NCBI RefSeq assembly: GCF_003590145.2
Contig: NZ_CP060436.1
Span: 2,919,001-2,983,000 of the forward strand
DNA: 64,000 bases
Direction of reading: 5' to 3'
Origin: Pseudooceanicola algae
GTDB taxonomy: Bacteria > Pseudomonadota > Alphaproteobacteria > Rhodobacterales > Rhodobacteraceae
A program made the translations under genes and the position numbers. The notes beneath the pieces were generated by a model that was not told the origin of the DNA, searched no databases, and worked only from the letters and a program-made list of their open reading frames with translations. Shown here piece after piece: positions 48,648 through 61,949 of this stretch. How positions within the stretch are numbered: position 1 is the stretch's first letter; every line of letters begins with the position of its first letter.

Positions 48648-49196
48648 ATGGAAGACATGCTGGAACTCGGGGCCGACAGGACTCTGCTTCTTCTGGATGA
48701 CGATGAGCCCTTCCTGAAGCGGCTCGCCAAGGCGATGGAAAAACGCGGATTCGAGGTCGAGACCGCCGAAAGCGTTGCCGCCGGTCGGGCCATCGCCACT
48801 GCCCGCCCCCCGGCCTATGCGGTTTGCGATCTGCGGCTTGAGGATGGCAATGGTCTCGACGTGGTCGAGGTGCTGCGCGAAAAGCGCCCCGATTGCCGGA
48901 TCGTCGTGCTGACGGGGTATGGCGCCATCGCGACGGCCGTCGCGGCGGTCAAGATCGGGGCCACGGATTACCTGTCCAAGCCCGCGGACGCCATGGACAT
49001 CACCAACGCCCTGCTGGCGCGTGGCGACGAACTGCCCCCGCCGCCGGAAAACCCGATGAGCGCGGACCGCGTCCGTTGGGAACACATCCAGCGCGTCTAC
49101 GAGCTTTGCGACCGCAATGTCAGCGAAACCGCGCGGCGGCTGAACATGCACCGAAGGACTCTGCAACGCATCCTGGCGAAGCGGTCGCCGCGTTAG
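48648..49196 (+). CDS. regA: RegA/PrrA/ActR redox response regulator
   Basis: RegA is phosphorylated by RegB and activates or represses redox-controlled genes. The 182-residue protein has the receiver with acidic LDDDE, phospho-acceptor Asp61 (VCDLRLEDGNGLD) and Lys111, a proline linker (PPPPENP) and the almost invariant C-terminal Fis-type HTH (SETARRLNMHRRTLQRILAK). Its end overlaps the broken VOC gene. The senC/prrC gene that often separates the pair in Rhodobacter is absent here. Confidence 0.96.
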   Translation: MEDMLELGADRTLLLLDDDEPFLKRLAKAMEKRGFEVETAESVAAGRAIATARPPAYAVCDLRLEDGNGLDVVEVLREKRPDCRIVVLTGYGAIATAVAAVKIGATDYLSKPADAMDITNALLARGDELPPPPENPMSADRVRWEHIQRVYELCDRNVSETARRLNMHRRTLQRILAKRSPR

Positions 49197-49570
49197 GCCC
49201 CGCCGGTCAGATCCTGAGCCAGCATGAGCGCGTTTCCGTCCGGATCATAGAAGGTCGCGGTGCTGACCATGCCTTCGATAACGTCCGTCGCTCCGTCGAA
49301 TGTCACGCCTGCGGATTCCAGAGCCTTGCGCGCGGAATGGATGTCGGCGACGCCGAAGACCGGGACGGTATTGCCCGGCGCGGGTTCTGCCTATCCGCCA
49401 AGGCCAAGGGTGACGCCCGTGGTCAGGGTTTGCAATTCGCTCCAGCCGGCGTCATCCGCATGGTAGAGCAGATCGAAGCCGAGCATTTCACCATACCATT
49501 TCGCGCTGGCATGGCGGTCACGCACCGACAGCGCGAGGGTGATCGTTTCTTCAAGGGTGACGACCGGCAT
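49193..49570 (-). pseudogene. VOC-family (glyoxalase/bleomycin-resistance) gene broken by an amber codon
   Basis: From ATG 49570, behind an AGGAGG site, 59 codons read TITLALSVRDRHASAKWYGE and LGFDLLYHADDAGWSELQTL, a typical VOC start. Codon 60 (49391-49393) is TAG. Translation past it continues in the same frame with PVFGVADIHSARKALESAG and TATFYDPDGNALMLAQDL to TAA at 49193, again typical VOC. The whole would be 125 residues. GAG to TAG is a one-base change, so this looks like a recent nonsense mutation, a sequencing error, or less likely readthrough. It is divergent from the HxlR gene. Confidence 0.85.
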
Positions 49571-49588
49571 GGGGGATTCCCTCCTTGT

Positions 49589-49611
49589 ATAAAATGTAGT
49601 AACTATACTTT

Positions 49612-49613
<2 letters not shown>
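49589..49613. promoter_or_regulatory. palindromic operator between the VOC pseudogene and the HxlR regulator
   Basis: ATAAAATGTAGT (49589-49600) and ACTATACTTTAT (49602-49613) form a 12-bp inverted repeat with two mismatches and a one-base centre, in a 41-base gap. The AT-rich palindrome is conspicuous in GC-rich sequence, overlaps the HxlR start codon and lies upstream of the VOC gene, as expected for a self-regulating HxlR site. Confidence 0.6.
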
Positions 49614-52362
<2,749 letters not shown>

Positions 52363-52393
52363 GTTTACACCTTCGTCACTAAGCTATCGTAGA

Positions 52394-52412
52394 GCAATGG
52401 GCCTGCCATTGC
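52394..52412 (+). promoter_or_regulatory. hairpin in the ahcY leader
   Basis: GCAATGG (52394-52400) and CCATTGC (52406-52412) form a perfect 7-bp stem with a five-base loop, 60 bases upstream of ahcY. I could not match the leader to the SAH or SAM riboswitch consensus I know. It may be a simple leader structure. Confidence 0.35.
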
Positions 52413-52471
52413 CCGCTCGGGGACCACCTGCTATCCCGGCACAGGACCGACCCACCAGGAGACCGGACTAT

Positions 52472-53860
52472 ATGACCCAGGACTATATCGTAAAGGACAT
52501 TAACCTTGCAGACTTCGGTCGCAAGGAGCTTGATATCGCGGAAACCGAAATGCCGGGGCTGATGGCCCTGCGCACGGAATTCGGCGACAGCAAGCCGCTG
52601 AAAGGTGCGCGGATTGTGGGGTCCCTGCACATGACCATCCAGACCGCCTGCCTGATCGAAACGCTGACGGCGCTGGGCGCCGATGTCCGCTGGGCCAGCT
52701 GCAACATCTTCTCGACCCAGGACCACGCGGCCTCGGCGATTGCCGCCGGCGGTACGCCGGTCTTCGCGATCAAGGGGCAAAGTCTGGTCGAGCACTGGGA
52801 TTACCTCGACAGGTCCTTCCAGTTCCCGGACGGCGCCAACATGATCCTCGACGACGGTGGCGATGCCACGCTTTACGTCCTGCTGGGCGCGCGCGCCGAG
52901 GCGGGCGAAGATGTGCTGGGTGTCCCGACCTCGGAAGAAGAAGAGGCGATCTTTGCCCAGATCCGCAAGCGGATGGAGCAATCGCCGGGCTGGTTCACCA
53001 AGACCCGCGACGCGATCATGGGGGTCTCCGAGGAAACCACCACCGGTGTGCACCGCCTCTATGACCTGCAAAAGAAGGGCCTGCTGCCCTTCCCCGCGAT
53101 CAACGTCAACGATTCCGTCACCAAGTCGAAGTTCGACAACAAGTACGGCTGCAAGGAATCCCTGGTCGACGGCATCCGCCGCGCCACCGACACCATGATG
53201 GCCGGCAAGGTCGCCGTGGTCTGCGGTTACGGCGATGTGGGCAAGGGCTCTGCGGCTTCGCTGGCCGGTGCCGGTGCCCGCGTGAAGGTGACCGAGGTCG
53301 ATCCGATTTGCGCCCTTCAGGCCGCGATGGACGGCTTCGAGGTGGTGACGCTGGAAGATGTCGCCGACAGCGCCGATATCTTCATCACCACCACCGGCAA
53401 CAAGGACGTGATCCGCATCGAGCATATGCGCGCGATGAAGAACATGGCCATCGTCGGCAACATCGGCCATTTCGACAACGAGATCCAGGTTGCCAGCCTG
53501 AAGAACCACAAGTGGACCAACATCAAGGAACAGGTGGACATGATCGAGATGCCCTCGGGCAACAAGATCATCCTGCTGTCCGAAGGCCGCCTGCTGAACC
53601 TGGGCAATGCCACCGGCCACCCGTCCTTCGTGATGTCGGCCAGCTTCACCAACCAGGTGCTGGCCCAGATCGAACTGTTCACCAAGGGCGAGCAATACGG
53701 CAACGAGGTCTACATCCTGCCCAAGCATCTGGATGAAAAGGTCGCGGCCCTGCACCTGGCCAAGGTCGGCGCAAAGCTTAGCAAGCTGAGCCCCGAGCAG
53801 GCCTCCTACATCGGGGTCAGCAACGAGGGCCCGTTCAAGCCGGAACATTATCGCTACTGA
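52472..53860 (+). CDS. ahcY: adenosylhomocysteinase
   Basis: AhcY splits S-adenosylhomocysteine into adenosine and homocysteine, relieving product inhibition of methyltransferases. The 462-residue protein has [30 protein letters not shown], the NAD motif [18 protein letters not shown] and the C-terminal FKPEHYRY. The start at 52472 follows AGGAGA and matches the family N-terminus. It is monocistronic, ending in a strong terminator. Proximity to regA is conserved in Rhodobacter. Confidence 0.97.
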   Translation: MTQDYIVKDINLADFGRKELDIAETEMPGLMALRTEFGDSKPLKGARIVGSLHMTIQTACLIETLTALGADVRWASCNIFSTQDHAASAIAAGGTPVFAIKGQSLVEHWDYLDRSFQFPDGANMILDDGGDATLYVLLGARAEAGEDVLGVPTSEEEEAIFAQIRKRMEQSPGWFTKTRDAIMGVSEETTTGVHRLYDLQKKGLLPFPAINVNDSVTKSKFDNKYGCKESLVDGIRRATDTMMAGKVAVVCGYGDVGKGSAASLAGAGARVKVTEVDPICALQAAMDGFEVVTLEDVADSADIFITTTGNKDVIRIEHMRAMKNMAIVGNIGHFDNEIQVASLKNHKWTNIKEQVDMIEMPSGNKIILLSEGRLLNLGNATGHPSFVMSASFTNQVLAQIELFTKGEQYGNEVYILPKHLDEKVAALHLAKVGAKLSKLSPEQASYIGVSNEGPFKPEHYRY

Positions 53861-53884
53861 TCCGCGTTTCTTTCGCGATTGCCG

Positions 53885-53915
53885 AACCCCGTGGCCGAAA
53901 GGCTGCGGGGTTTTT
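53885..53915 (+). terminator. Rho-independent terminator of ahcY
   Basis: A 12-bp stem (53885-53896 with 53901-53912, two G-T pairs) closed by a GAAA tetraloop and followed by TTTTT, 25 bases after the ahcY stop. Confidence 0.9.
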
Positions 53916-54011
53916 CGTGGGCGCCTTTCGGCCTGTAGGGGGGCAGGGGTGCAACCGGGCCATACCTCGGCGCGTTTCTCCTGTAGATTGCCCCGAAAAG
54001 GAGCCGCCATC

Positions 54012-54338
54012 ATGACCCGCCCCATCCTCGCTCTGCCCGTGATCCTTGCCGTTCTGGCAGCGGGCCCCGCCGTGCAGGCCGAAGGGATCGTCGGGCTGGA
54101 CGATCCAACCGGACAATTGCAGATCCAGAACCAGCTGCGTCAGGGGGCGGATGCGCAGAAGCGGCTGAAACTGGGCAACCAGGCGTCGCAGCAATATGTG
54201 CAGGACCTTGATACCGGCACACCCCCGTCACAGGCGGCGCAGGAGTATCGGCAGCGGCTGAAGCAGATCAACGGCAACACCCTTGGGGGTCAGCCGCTGT
54301 TTTACGAAAACCAGATCCCCGGTTCGATCCTCGACTGA
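54012..54338 (+). CDS. small secreted protein of unknown function
   Basis: A 108-residue protein with a clear signal peptide (MTRPILALPVILAVLAAGPA, then VQA cleavage) and a mature part of about 85 residues rich in Gln, likely helical (QIQNQLRQGADAQKRLKLGN). No family was recognised; it should be periplasmic. AAGGAG precedes the ATG at 54012; an upstream in-frame ATG at 53949 would bury the signal peptide. It has its own terminator. Confidence 0.75.
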   Translation: MTRPILALPVILAVLAAGPAVQAEGIVGLDDPTGQLQIQNQLRQGADAQKRLKLGNQASQQYVQDLDTGTPPSQAAQEYRQRLKQINGNTLGGQPLFYENQIPGSILD

Positions 54339-54350
54339 TATCCATGACGC

Positions 54351-54383
54351 AAAAGGGCCCCGCCGAAGCAGGGCCACCTTTGT
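54351..54383. terminator. bidirectional terminator
   Basis: GGCCC (54356-54360) pairs with GGGCC (54371-54375) around a ten-base loop, with AAAAG before and CCTTT after. It lies between the convergent small secreted-protein and symporter genes. Confidence 0.45.
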
Positions 54384-54398
54384 CGCGATGTCACCGGA

Positions 54399-55943
<1,545 letters not shown>

Positions 55944-55959
55944 GACACTGCCTTTCAGC

Positions 55960-56397
55960 TCAGGGAACGATGACCGTGGGAACAGAGGCGATCTGGGCCA
56001 GACCCAGGGGCACCGACCCGAAGACCCTTGCAGAAATCGAATTAGATCCCGAACGGCCGACGAAAAGCATGGCCGCCCCAAGTTTCGTCGCCGTGGCCGA
56101 AACGATCTCGACCACCTGGCCGTATCGGATCTCGCCTGTGGCCTCGATCCCGGCGGCGGCGGCGATGGCCAGGGCGGGATCAAGGATGATCTCCTTGGCG
56201 CGGGCCAGTTCGGTCTTGCGGCGGGTGTGGCGTTCTTCGACCTCTTCCGGGGTCAGGAAGCTGTAGGGCGACCATTCCAGAACGTGGATGATATGCAGGG
56301 CAGAGCCGTCTTTCGTCGCCCGTTCAATGGCATAGCTTAACAGTGTATCCTTGTCGTCATCACCTTCATAGGCGACGATGAAGATTTCCCTTGTCAT
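55960..56397 (-). CDS. universal stress protein (UspA family)
   Basis: A 145-residue single-domain universal stress protein. The C-terminal ATP-binding pattern G-x2-G-x9-G-S is complete ([20 protein letters not shown]), so it should bind ATP. It is the first gene of a two-gene unit with the AGCS symporter, which suggests it modulates transport; this is inference. Confidence 0.9.
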   Translation of the reverse strand: MTREIFIVAYEGDDDKDTLLSYAIERATKDGSALHIIHVLEWSPYSFLTPEEVEERHTRRKTELARAKEIILDPALAIAAAAGIEATGEIRYGQVVEIVSATATKLGAAMLFVGRSGSNSISARVFGSVPLGLAQIASVPTVIVP

Positions 56398-56799
56398 GAA
56401 TGTCTCCCAATTCCTGTGCCCGTCAGTCCTGTTTTCCGGGACCTGTTTCGGCGTTCTGGTGGTTCTGTGCTGCGGATGGCTGAGGTGTCGCTGATCCGAT
56501 GGTCGCCAGCAGGTCCTGCGATATGCCCGGCTGCGGGGTTTGATACCGGAAAACGGCTCCGGTAGGATCAGCCTGCAACCCCCGGCTTTGCCCTGTCACG
56601 TATTTTTCACGAATTCGCCTGAAATGGGCAATGAATTGATTGCAGAGCGTAGTTTTGCTTCGGATTGCTATCTCAATTCCCCGACATTCCTGCGGTTTGG
56701 GGCAATACCGGCAATGTCTTTCCAGTGGATTAAGGGAATAGGCGGGATTCTCGGGATTTGGAATTTGCGCTGGATAGCCGATCCGGGGTATCACAGTCC

Positions 56800-56897
56800 C
56801 ACGGCCAGTAAGGCCCCGACCTTTCAGAGATCACGTGTGGTGCTAGGGAGCACGTGGGGTAACGGAGGGTAACGGGACCGGCCGACCCTCCGTTTTT
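56800..56897 (+). ncRNA. candidate small RNA ending at a Rho-independent terminator
   Basis: A plus-strand terminator (56862-56897) ends no recognisable gene. Upstream, TTGCGC (56765-56770) and GTATCA (56788-56793) are 17 bases apart and could start an RNA near 56800, about 98 bases long, with an internal GTGCT-AGGG-AGCAC hairpin. The promoter match is weak; the terminator is strong. No known RNA family is claimed. Confidence 0.4.
56862..56897 (+). terminator. strong Rho-independent terminator with no obvious gene
   Basis: ACGGAGGGT (56862-56870) pairs perfectly with ACCCTCCGT (56885-56893), a 14-base loop between, and is followed by a T run (56893-56897). The T run is on the plus strand only, so it serves rightward transcription. 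Confidence 0.8.
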
Positions 56898-57021
56898 AAT
56901 TTACGAGGTTGAGGCCTGTATCAGGGAATTCCCTTTGATCGGGCCGCTTGTCACCTGTCGCATTTCAGATCTGTTCGCGCGCTTTGCCGCCCGGTCTGAA
57001 CCGCGCAGCAAAAGAATGCCG

Positions 57022-57444
57022 TCAATCCGCTTTGGTCAGGCCCAATTCGCAGATTGCTTCCCATTCCAGGCGGGTGACCGGCTGAACCGACAGCCGGGAA
57101 TTCTTCACCAGCACCATCTCCGACAGGCGCGGGTCGGTCTTGATCCGATCCAGAGGCACCGGTTTGATGAAACTGCGCAGCGCCTTGATGTCGACGCATT
57201 CCCAGCGGGGGTCGCCGGCCTTGCTGTCGGGGTGGATCTCGGCGCAGATCTCGACAATGCCGACGACGGACTTTTCGGTCTGCGAATGATAGAAGAAACC
57301 GCGATCCCACAGGGCCATTTCCCGCATGAAATTGCGGGCCTGATAGTTGCGCACCCCATCCCATTCTTCGCCTGCGTCGCCACGGGCGACCTGATCTTTC
57401 CAGCCCCAGGTGGTGGGTTCGGATTTGAAAAGCCAGTAGCGCAT
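57022..57444 (-). CDS. EVE-domain protein
   Basis: A 140-residue EVE (PUA-like) protein related to human THYN1: MRYWLFKSEPTTWGWKDQ, WDGVRNYQARNFMREM, GFFYHSQTEKSVVGIVEI. EVE domains read modified bases in DNA or RNA. No restriction or modification gene is adjacent, so a housekeeping role is more likely. It is downstream of gpsA on the same strand by 75 bases. Confidence 0.9.
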   Translation of the reverse strand: MRYWLFKSEPTTWGWKDQVARGDAGEEWDGVRNYQARNFMREMALWDRGFFYHSQTEKSVVGIVEICAEIHPDSKAGDPRWECVDIKALRSFIKPVPLDRIKTDPRLSEMVLVKNSRLSVQPVTRLEWEAICELGLTKAD

Positions 57445-57519
57445 GGGCCGGTCACCTTCTTGCGGGAACAGAGCCCGAGCCTAGCAAAGCGGCCCGCCCG
57501 TGCAAGGGGCAGCGGGCGC

Positions 57520-58479
57520 CTATTCTTCCTTCAGCGGGCGCGACAGCAGCGCGTCCATGGCCGAGGTCACATCAAGCGCGCCGGTCACGAGGCCGGTCAC
57601 CACGCGGGTGATCGGCATGTCGAGGCCCAGTCGCGCCGCCAGCGCATCCGTCGCCTGCGCCGTTGCGGCGCCTTCGACGGTGATGGTGGGATCAAAGGGT
57701 TCGCCGCGCCCTATGGACTGGCCAAATCGGTAGTTGCGCGACCCTTCGGAGGTGCAGGTCAGCGTCAGATCCCCGAAACCCGACAGCCCGGCAAGGGTTT
57801 CGGGCTGGGCCCCAAGGGCGGCGGCCATGCGCTGCATCTCGGCGTAGCCGCGGGTGATCAGCGCGGCACGGGCGCTGTCGCCCAGACCCGCGCCGGTGCA
57901 GGCGCCGCAGGCGATGGCCATGACGTTCTTCAGCGCGCCGCCGAGTTCGACGCCGGTCAGGTCGGTCGACCGGTAAAGGCGCAGGGTCGGGGTCGACAGG
58001 CTGGCTTGCAGCGCGGCGGCCAGACCCGGTTCGGCGCAGGCCAGTGTCAGCGCCGTGGGCAGGCCGCGTGCGATATCGGTGGCAAAGCTGGGTCCCGACA
58101 GCAGGGCGGGCAGGGCGCCGGGCAGTACCTCGGCCACGACTTCAGAGGCACGCTTGCCGCTGGAAAGCTCGATCCCCTTGCAGCACAGGACAAGGGTGCG
58201 CTGGTCCAGCCGGGCGGCATGGGCCTTGAGCACCTGGCGCAGGGTTTGCATCGGCACGGCCATCAGGACCGGCCCCGTCGCGGTCAGCTCGGCAAGGTCG
58301 CCGGAACAGGTCAGCCCGTCGGGCAGGGTGACACCGGGCAGGCGCGGGCAATCGCGGCTGTCCTGCATGGCGCGCAGGCTGTCGCCGTTGCGCCCCCAAA
58401 GCCAGACCAGCGACCCGCCTTCCGCGATCGAGATGGCAAGGGCGGTGCCAAAGGCCCCGGCGCCGAGGACCGAGATCAT
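57520..58479 (-). CDS. gpsA: glycerol-3-phosphate dehydrogenase [NAD(P)+]
   Basis: GpsA reduces dihydroxyacetone phosphate to sn-glycerol-3-phosphate for phospholipid synthesis. The 319-residue protein has [48 protein letters not shown] and [15 protein letters not shown] with the catalytic Lys. It starts inside the tsaD stop (four-base overlap). Confidence 0.95.
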   Translation of the reverse strand: MISVLGAGAFGTALAISIAEGGSLVWLWGRNGDSLRAMQDSRDCPRLPGVTLPDGLTCSGDLAELTATGPVLMAVPMQTLRQVLKAHAARLDQRTLVLCCKGIELSSGKRASEVVAEVLPGALPALLSGPSFATDIARGLPTALTLACAEPGLAAALQASLSTPTLRLYRSTDLTGVELGGALKNVMAIACGACTGAGLGDSARAALITRGYAEMQRMAAALGAQPETLAGLSGFGDLTLTCTSEGSRNYRFGQSIGRGEPFDPTITVEGAATAQATDALAARLGLDMPITRVVTGLVTGALDVTSAMDALLSRPLKEE

Positions 58480-59567
58480 GCCTTGGCCCCCCGCTTGCCA
58501 CTGCCCAGCATCGCCGGGGCGCGGCGGTCCAGCGGCCAGCGCGGCCGGGCGGACAGGTCCATGCCGTCGCTTTCACCCACGGCATGACGTTCCATCCCGG
58601 CATAGGCGATCATCGCGGCATTGTCTGTGCATAGGGCCAGGGGCGGCGCGGTAAAGCGGGTGCCGTTCTGGTCGCAAAGCTCCTGCAGCGCAACCCGGAT
58701 CGCACCATTGGCCGCGACGCCGCCCGCGACGGCCAGAACCGGAACGGCGGGGGCGTCCTGTAGATAGATCTCCAGCGCGCGGCGGGTCTTTTCGCGCAGA
58801 GTCTCGACGATGGCGGCCTGAAACCCCGCGCAAAGGTCGGCACGATCCTGACGGTGCAGGGCATTGTCGGTCATCATTTCGTCGCGCGCCCGGAGCAGAG
58901 CCGTTTTCAGCCCCGAAAAGCTCAGGTCGCAGCCGGGGCGGTCCAGCAGCGGACGTGGAAAGCGCAGCCGGGCGGGATCGCCGGCGCGGGCCTCTGCCTC
59001 GACCGAGGGGCCGCCGGGCTGAGACAGGGCCAGCAGGCGGGCGGCCTTGTCGAAGGCTTCGCCGGGGGCATCGTCGATGGTGCCGCCGAGGCGGGTGAAA
59101 TCGTCCGGGCCGCGCACCAGCAGGAACTGGCAATGCCCGCCCGAGACCAGCAGCATGAGATAGGGAAAGGCGACCGCATCGGTCAGCCGGGGGGTCAGCG
59201 CATGGCCCGCAAGGTGGTTCACCCCGATCAGCGGCTTGCCGGTTGCCGCGGCCAGCCCCTTGGCGCACATGACGCCTGACAGCACGCCGCCGATCAGCCC
59301 CGGCCCGGCGGTGACGGCAATCGCATCGACATCGCGCAGGGCGATCCCGGCCGTTTCCAGCGCCTCGGCCACGCAATGATCCAGCCGCTCGGCGTGGGCG
59401 CGGGCGGCGATTTCGGGAACCACGCCGCCGAAGGCCGCATGCAGTTGCCCCTGCCCCTGAACGACCGAGGACAGCACGCGCGCCTCGCCCGGCGTGCCGG
59501 TGACCACGGCCGCGCCGGTATCGTCGCAACTGCTTTCAATTCCAAGAAGGGTAAGGCTGGCGGTCAT
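58476..59567 (-). CDS. tsaD: tRNA N6-adenosine threonylcarbamoyltransferase TsaD
   Basis: TsaD transfers the threonylcarbamoyl group to A37 of ANN-decoding tRNAs. The 363-residue protein has [15 protein letters not shown], the metal-binding NHLAGHAL (HxxxH), [13 protein letters not shown] and [13 protein letters not shown]. The ATG at 59567 matches the family start. TsaE is at 29693. hemC is not between tsaD and hemD here. Confidence 0.95.
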   Translation of the reverse strand: MTASLTLLGIESSCDDTGAAVVTGTPGEARVLSSVVQGQGQLHAAFGGVVPEIAARAHAERLDHCVAEALETAGIALRDVDAIAVTAGPGLIGGVLSGVMCAKGLAAATGKPLIGVNHLAGHALTPRLTDAVAFPYLMLLVSGGHCQFLLVRGPDDFTRLGGTIDDAPGEAFDKAARLLALSQPGGPSVEAEARAGDPARLRFPRPLLDRPGCDLSFSGLKTALLRARDEMMTDNALHRQDRADLCAGFQAAIVETLREKTRRALEIYLQDAPAVPVLAVAGGVAANGAIRVALQELCDQNGTRFTAPPLALCTDNAAMIAYAGMERHAVGESDGMDLSARPRWPLDRRAPAMLGSGKRGAKA

Positions 59568-59753
59568 TTCGGTCTGACGTCCTGCTTTCGTTGCGCAATG
59601 CACCTGCCGCAGGTAACACCGTGTCAGGCCGCAAACAACTCTGCCCGGAGTTTTGCCCGCTGGCGATGGCCCGGCGGACCTTGCGCCATCACTGGCCGTT
59701 GATCCGGCACGGGGCCGCCCGCGACGGTATCGAAGATCCACGGAGGAACGCGC

Positions 59754-60482
59754 TTGCGACCCCTGGTCCTGATCACCCGGCCCGCGCCTGACGGGCAGAG
59801 ACTGGCTGACCTGTTGCAGGCAGATCCTGCCTGCGAGGTCGATATCCTTGTCAGCCCATTGCAGCAGATCGAGTTCCTGCCCCTGCCGGCCCCGGAACCG
59901 GGGACCGAGCTGATTTTCACCTCGCGCAACGGTGTGCGGGCCTGGCAGGCGGCGAATGGGCAGGGCGCCTTGCAGGCCTGGTGCGTCGGGGATGCCACCG
60001 CCTCGGCTGCGCGGGAAGCCGGTCTGGAGGCGCGCTCTGCCGCGGGTAGTGTCGAGGATCTGCTGACCTTGCTGCGCGCGCAGGCCCCTGCGGCCCCGCT
60101 GCTGCATCTCAGGGGCGAACGCCATCGCGGCGATCTGACGGGGCGTTTGCAAGCGGCCGGTTTGCTTGCGCAGGGCGTCACCGCCTACCGCCAATGCGCC
60201 CTGCCGTTTTCGCCCAAAGCGCAGACGGCGATGAAACAGGCGCCCCTGATCATCGCGCCGCTCTATTCACCGCAGGGCGCGCGGCTTTTTGCCACTGGCT
60301 GGAAAAGCGACGCTTTGCTGATGATCGGCGCTATCAGCCCGGCAATCGTTCCGATCGTGGCACCTCTGGCCGCACATGCGGTTCGGATTGCCGCTCAACC
60401 AGATGGCGTTAGCATGCTTGAAGTAATTGCTGGACTCATCGACACTTCGCATCAGCTTGAGGCATCAGAAGGGGGTGACTAA
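59754..60482 (+). CDS. hemD: uroporphyrinogen-III synthase
   Basis: HemD closes hydroxymethylbilane to uroporphyrinogen III. This weakly conserved family is recognised by [18 protein letters not shown], the [12 protein letters not shown] strand-turn (position of the conserved Ser-Asn-Ala motif), [16 protein letters not shown] and AYRQCALP. The start is TTG at 59754 behind GGAGGAAC; no ATG fits. It heads hemD-mic60-hemY. 242 residues. Confidence 0.85.
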   Translation: MRPLVLITRPAPDGQRLADLLQADPACEVDILVSPLQQIEFLPLPAPEPGTELIFTSRNGVRAWQAANGQGALQAWCVGDATASAAREAGLEARSAAGSVEDLLTLLRAQAPAAPLLHLRGERHRGDLTGRLQAAGLLAQGVTAYRQCALPFSPKAQTAMKQAPLIIAPLYSPQGARLFATGWKSDALLMIGAISPAIVPIVAPLAAHAVRIAAQPDGVSMLEVIAGLIDTSHQLEASEGGD

Positions 60483-60534
60483 GTTGGTCAAGTACCCATG
60501 ACGCCGGTTCACAGAATCAAGGGGGGTTCTACCC

Positions 60535-61938
60535 GTGGCCAAAAAACCCAAAGACGACCAGGTGGAAACCGGAAACGAGGAGACCGCGATCAGTGCCGAA
60601 AGCGCACCGCGCCCCTCTGAAACTGATCCGCAGGCCCTGACCGAAGACGATCGGGACGCAGCCGGAGTGCCCGGTAACGATGACATCGGCGTTGCACCCA
60701 GTGATACGGTGACCGCCCCGGAAGGGATCGTCGCCGGCACGCCCGACGTGATGGACGAAGACGATGCCAGTGCAGTGGCGGATGTGCCCCCCGTGGCCAG
60801 ACAGCTTGCCGCGCCCGTGCACGACCCGCGCGACGAAGCCGGGGCTGAGGCCGCGAGTCTGGGCGCCGAGGTCGAAGAGCTCATGGCGCTGGACGGAACC
60901 GCGCCCGACGACATGGCCTCTCCCGCCGCGGTGCCGCCGGAAATGGTGAACCCGGATGCGCAAACGCCTGCAAGCCCCCCATCTGCCGCCACATCCCCCA
61001 AGGCGCAGACCGAGGTCGTGAACCGCCATCGCTTCTTCCCGGCGCTGCTGGGCGGCGTGGTGGCTGCCGGTCTTGGCTTTGGCCTGGCGCTGGTGGTTCT
61101 GCCCGACGGGTTGGCCGGACTGCCGGGGCAGGGCGGGACAACGGTCAAGGATGACATGGCAACCCTGCAGGCCGAGGTTGCCGAGCTGAAATCTTCTGTC
61201 GCGCCGGTGGATCTGACCGGGATCGAGGATCGGGTGGAAACCCTCGGCTCCGGTCAATCGGGGCTGGAAAGCAGCCTGTCCGAAGCCACGGCGACGCTCG
61301 CGGCGTTGGGCGACAGGGTTGCGGCGCTGGAAGACGCTCCCGAAGATCAGGGGGTCGCGCCCGAGCAGATCGAGGGGATCAACGATCAGGTTGCGGCGCT
61401 GAAACAGGCGCTCGATGACCAGAGCGCGGCGCTGAAACAGGAAATCGAATCCGCTGCCCAACAGTCCGAGCTGAGCGCGGCGATGACCGAACTTGATGCC
61501 GCGCTGGACAGTGGCGAGGCCTATGAGGACTCCGTCGCCACGCTGTCCCGCCTCGGCATGACCGTGCCCGACGGGTTGACTGCCAATGCAGCAGGTGTGC
61601 CCACGCTGAACACGCTTCAGCAAAGCTTTCCCGATTACGCCCGCGCCGCGCTGCGCGCCACGGTGGACATGGGCGACACCAGTTCGGTCATGTCCTTCGT
61701 GAAATCGCAGCTTGGCGTGCGGTCCCTGACCCCGCAGGAAGGCGACACCACCGATGCGATCCTGTCGCGGGCCGAAGCGGCCCTGCGTGCCGGAGATCTC
61801 GACACAACGCTGAGCGAACTCGACAGCCTGCCGGAGGAAGCCAAATCCCCGATGCAGGACTGGATGGACAGCGCCCAAACCCGCGCCGAAGCTGTCGGGG
61901 CCCGTTCCGGCCTTGACGCCGCCACGCAGACGAATTGA
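60535..61938 (+). CDS. mitofilin-like membrane protein (alphaproteobacterial Mic60)
   Basis: A 467-residue protein: acidic, Ala/Pro-rich N-terminus, one membrane helix (about 170-190, LLGGVVAAGLGFGLALVVLP), a coiled-coil stretch (about 200-320) with repeated LxxxVAxL patterns, and a C-terminal mitofilin-like helical end. The mitochondrial relative shapes cristae; in alphaproteobacteria the gene sits in the heme cluster. The start is GTG behind AAGGGGGG. It is followed by hemY by 11 bases. Confidence 0.85.
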   Translation: MAKKPKDDQVETGNEETAISAESAPRPSETDPQALTEDDRDAAGVPGNDDIGVAPSDTVTAPEGIVAGTPDVMDEDDASAVADVPPVARQLAAPVHDPRDEAGAEAASLGAEVEELMALDGTAPDDMASPAAVPPEMVNPDAQTPASPPSAATSPKAQTEVVNRHRFFPALLGGVVAAGLGFGLALVVLPDGLAGLPGQGGTTVKDDMATLQAEVAELKSSVAPVDLTGIEDRVETLGSGQSGLESSLSEATATLAALGDRVAALEDAPEDQGVAPEQIEGINDQVAALKQALDDQSAALKQEIESAAQQSELSAAMTELDAALDSGEAYEDSVATLSRLGMTVPDGLTANAAGVPTLNTLQQSFPDYARAALRATVDMGDTSSVMSFVKSQLGVRSLTPQEGDTTDAILSRAEAALRAGDLDTTLSELDSLPEEAKSPMQDWMDSAQTRAEAVGARSGLDAATQTN

Positions 61939-61949
61939 GGTAGTTACGG

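Larger units (their letters stand above)
56398..57021. other. 620-base gene-poor intergenic region
   Basis: No supported protein gene was found. Possible frames (56423-56794 minus, 56540-56872 plus) have no family features, poor starts and atypical composition. Visible structure: a TACCGGA/TCCGGTA hairpin (56544-56564), a GTGCT/AGCAC hairpin near 56842, and a strong terminator at 56862-56897. See the candidate small RNA entry. The first part also serves as the leader of uspA. Confidence 0.6.

Noticed and set aside
52363-52471. SAH riboswitch upstream of ahcY
   Set aside because: The conserved SAH riboswitch core could not be recognised, so only a plain leader hairpin is recorded.
56423-56872. 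Two open frames in the gap after uspA
   Set aside because: Both lack family features and ribosome-binding sites; one ends inside the terminator hairpin.
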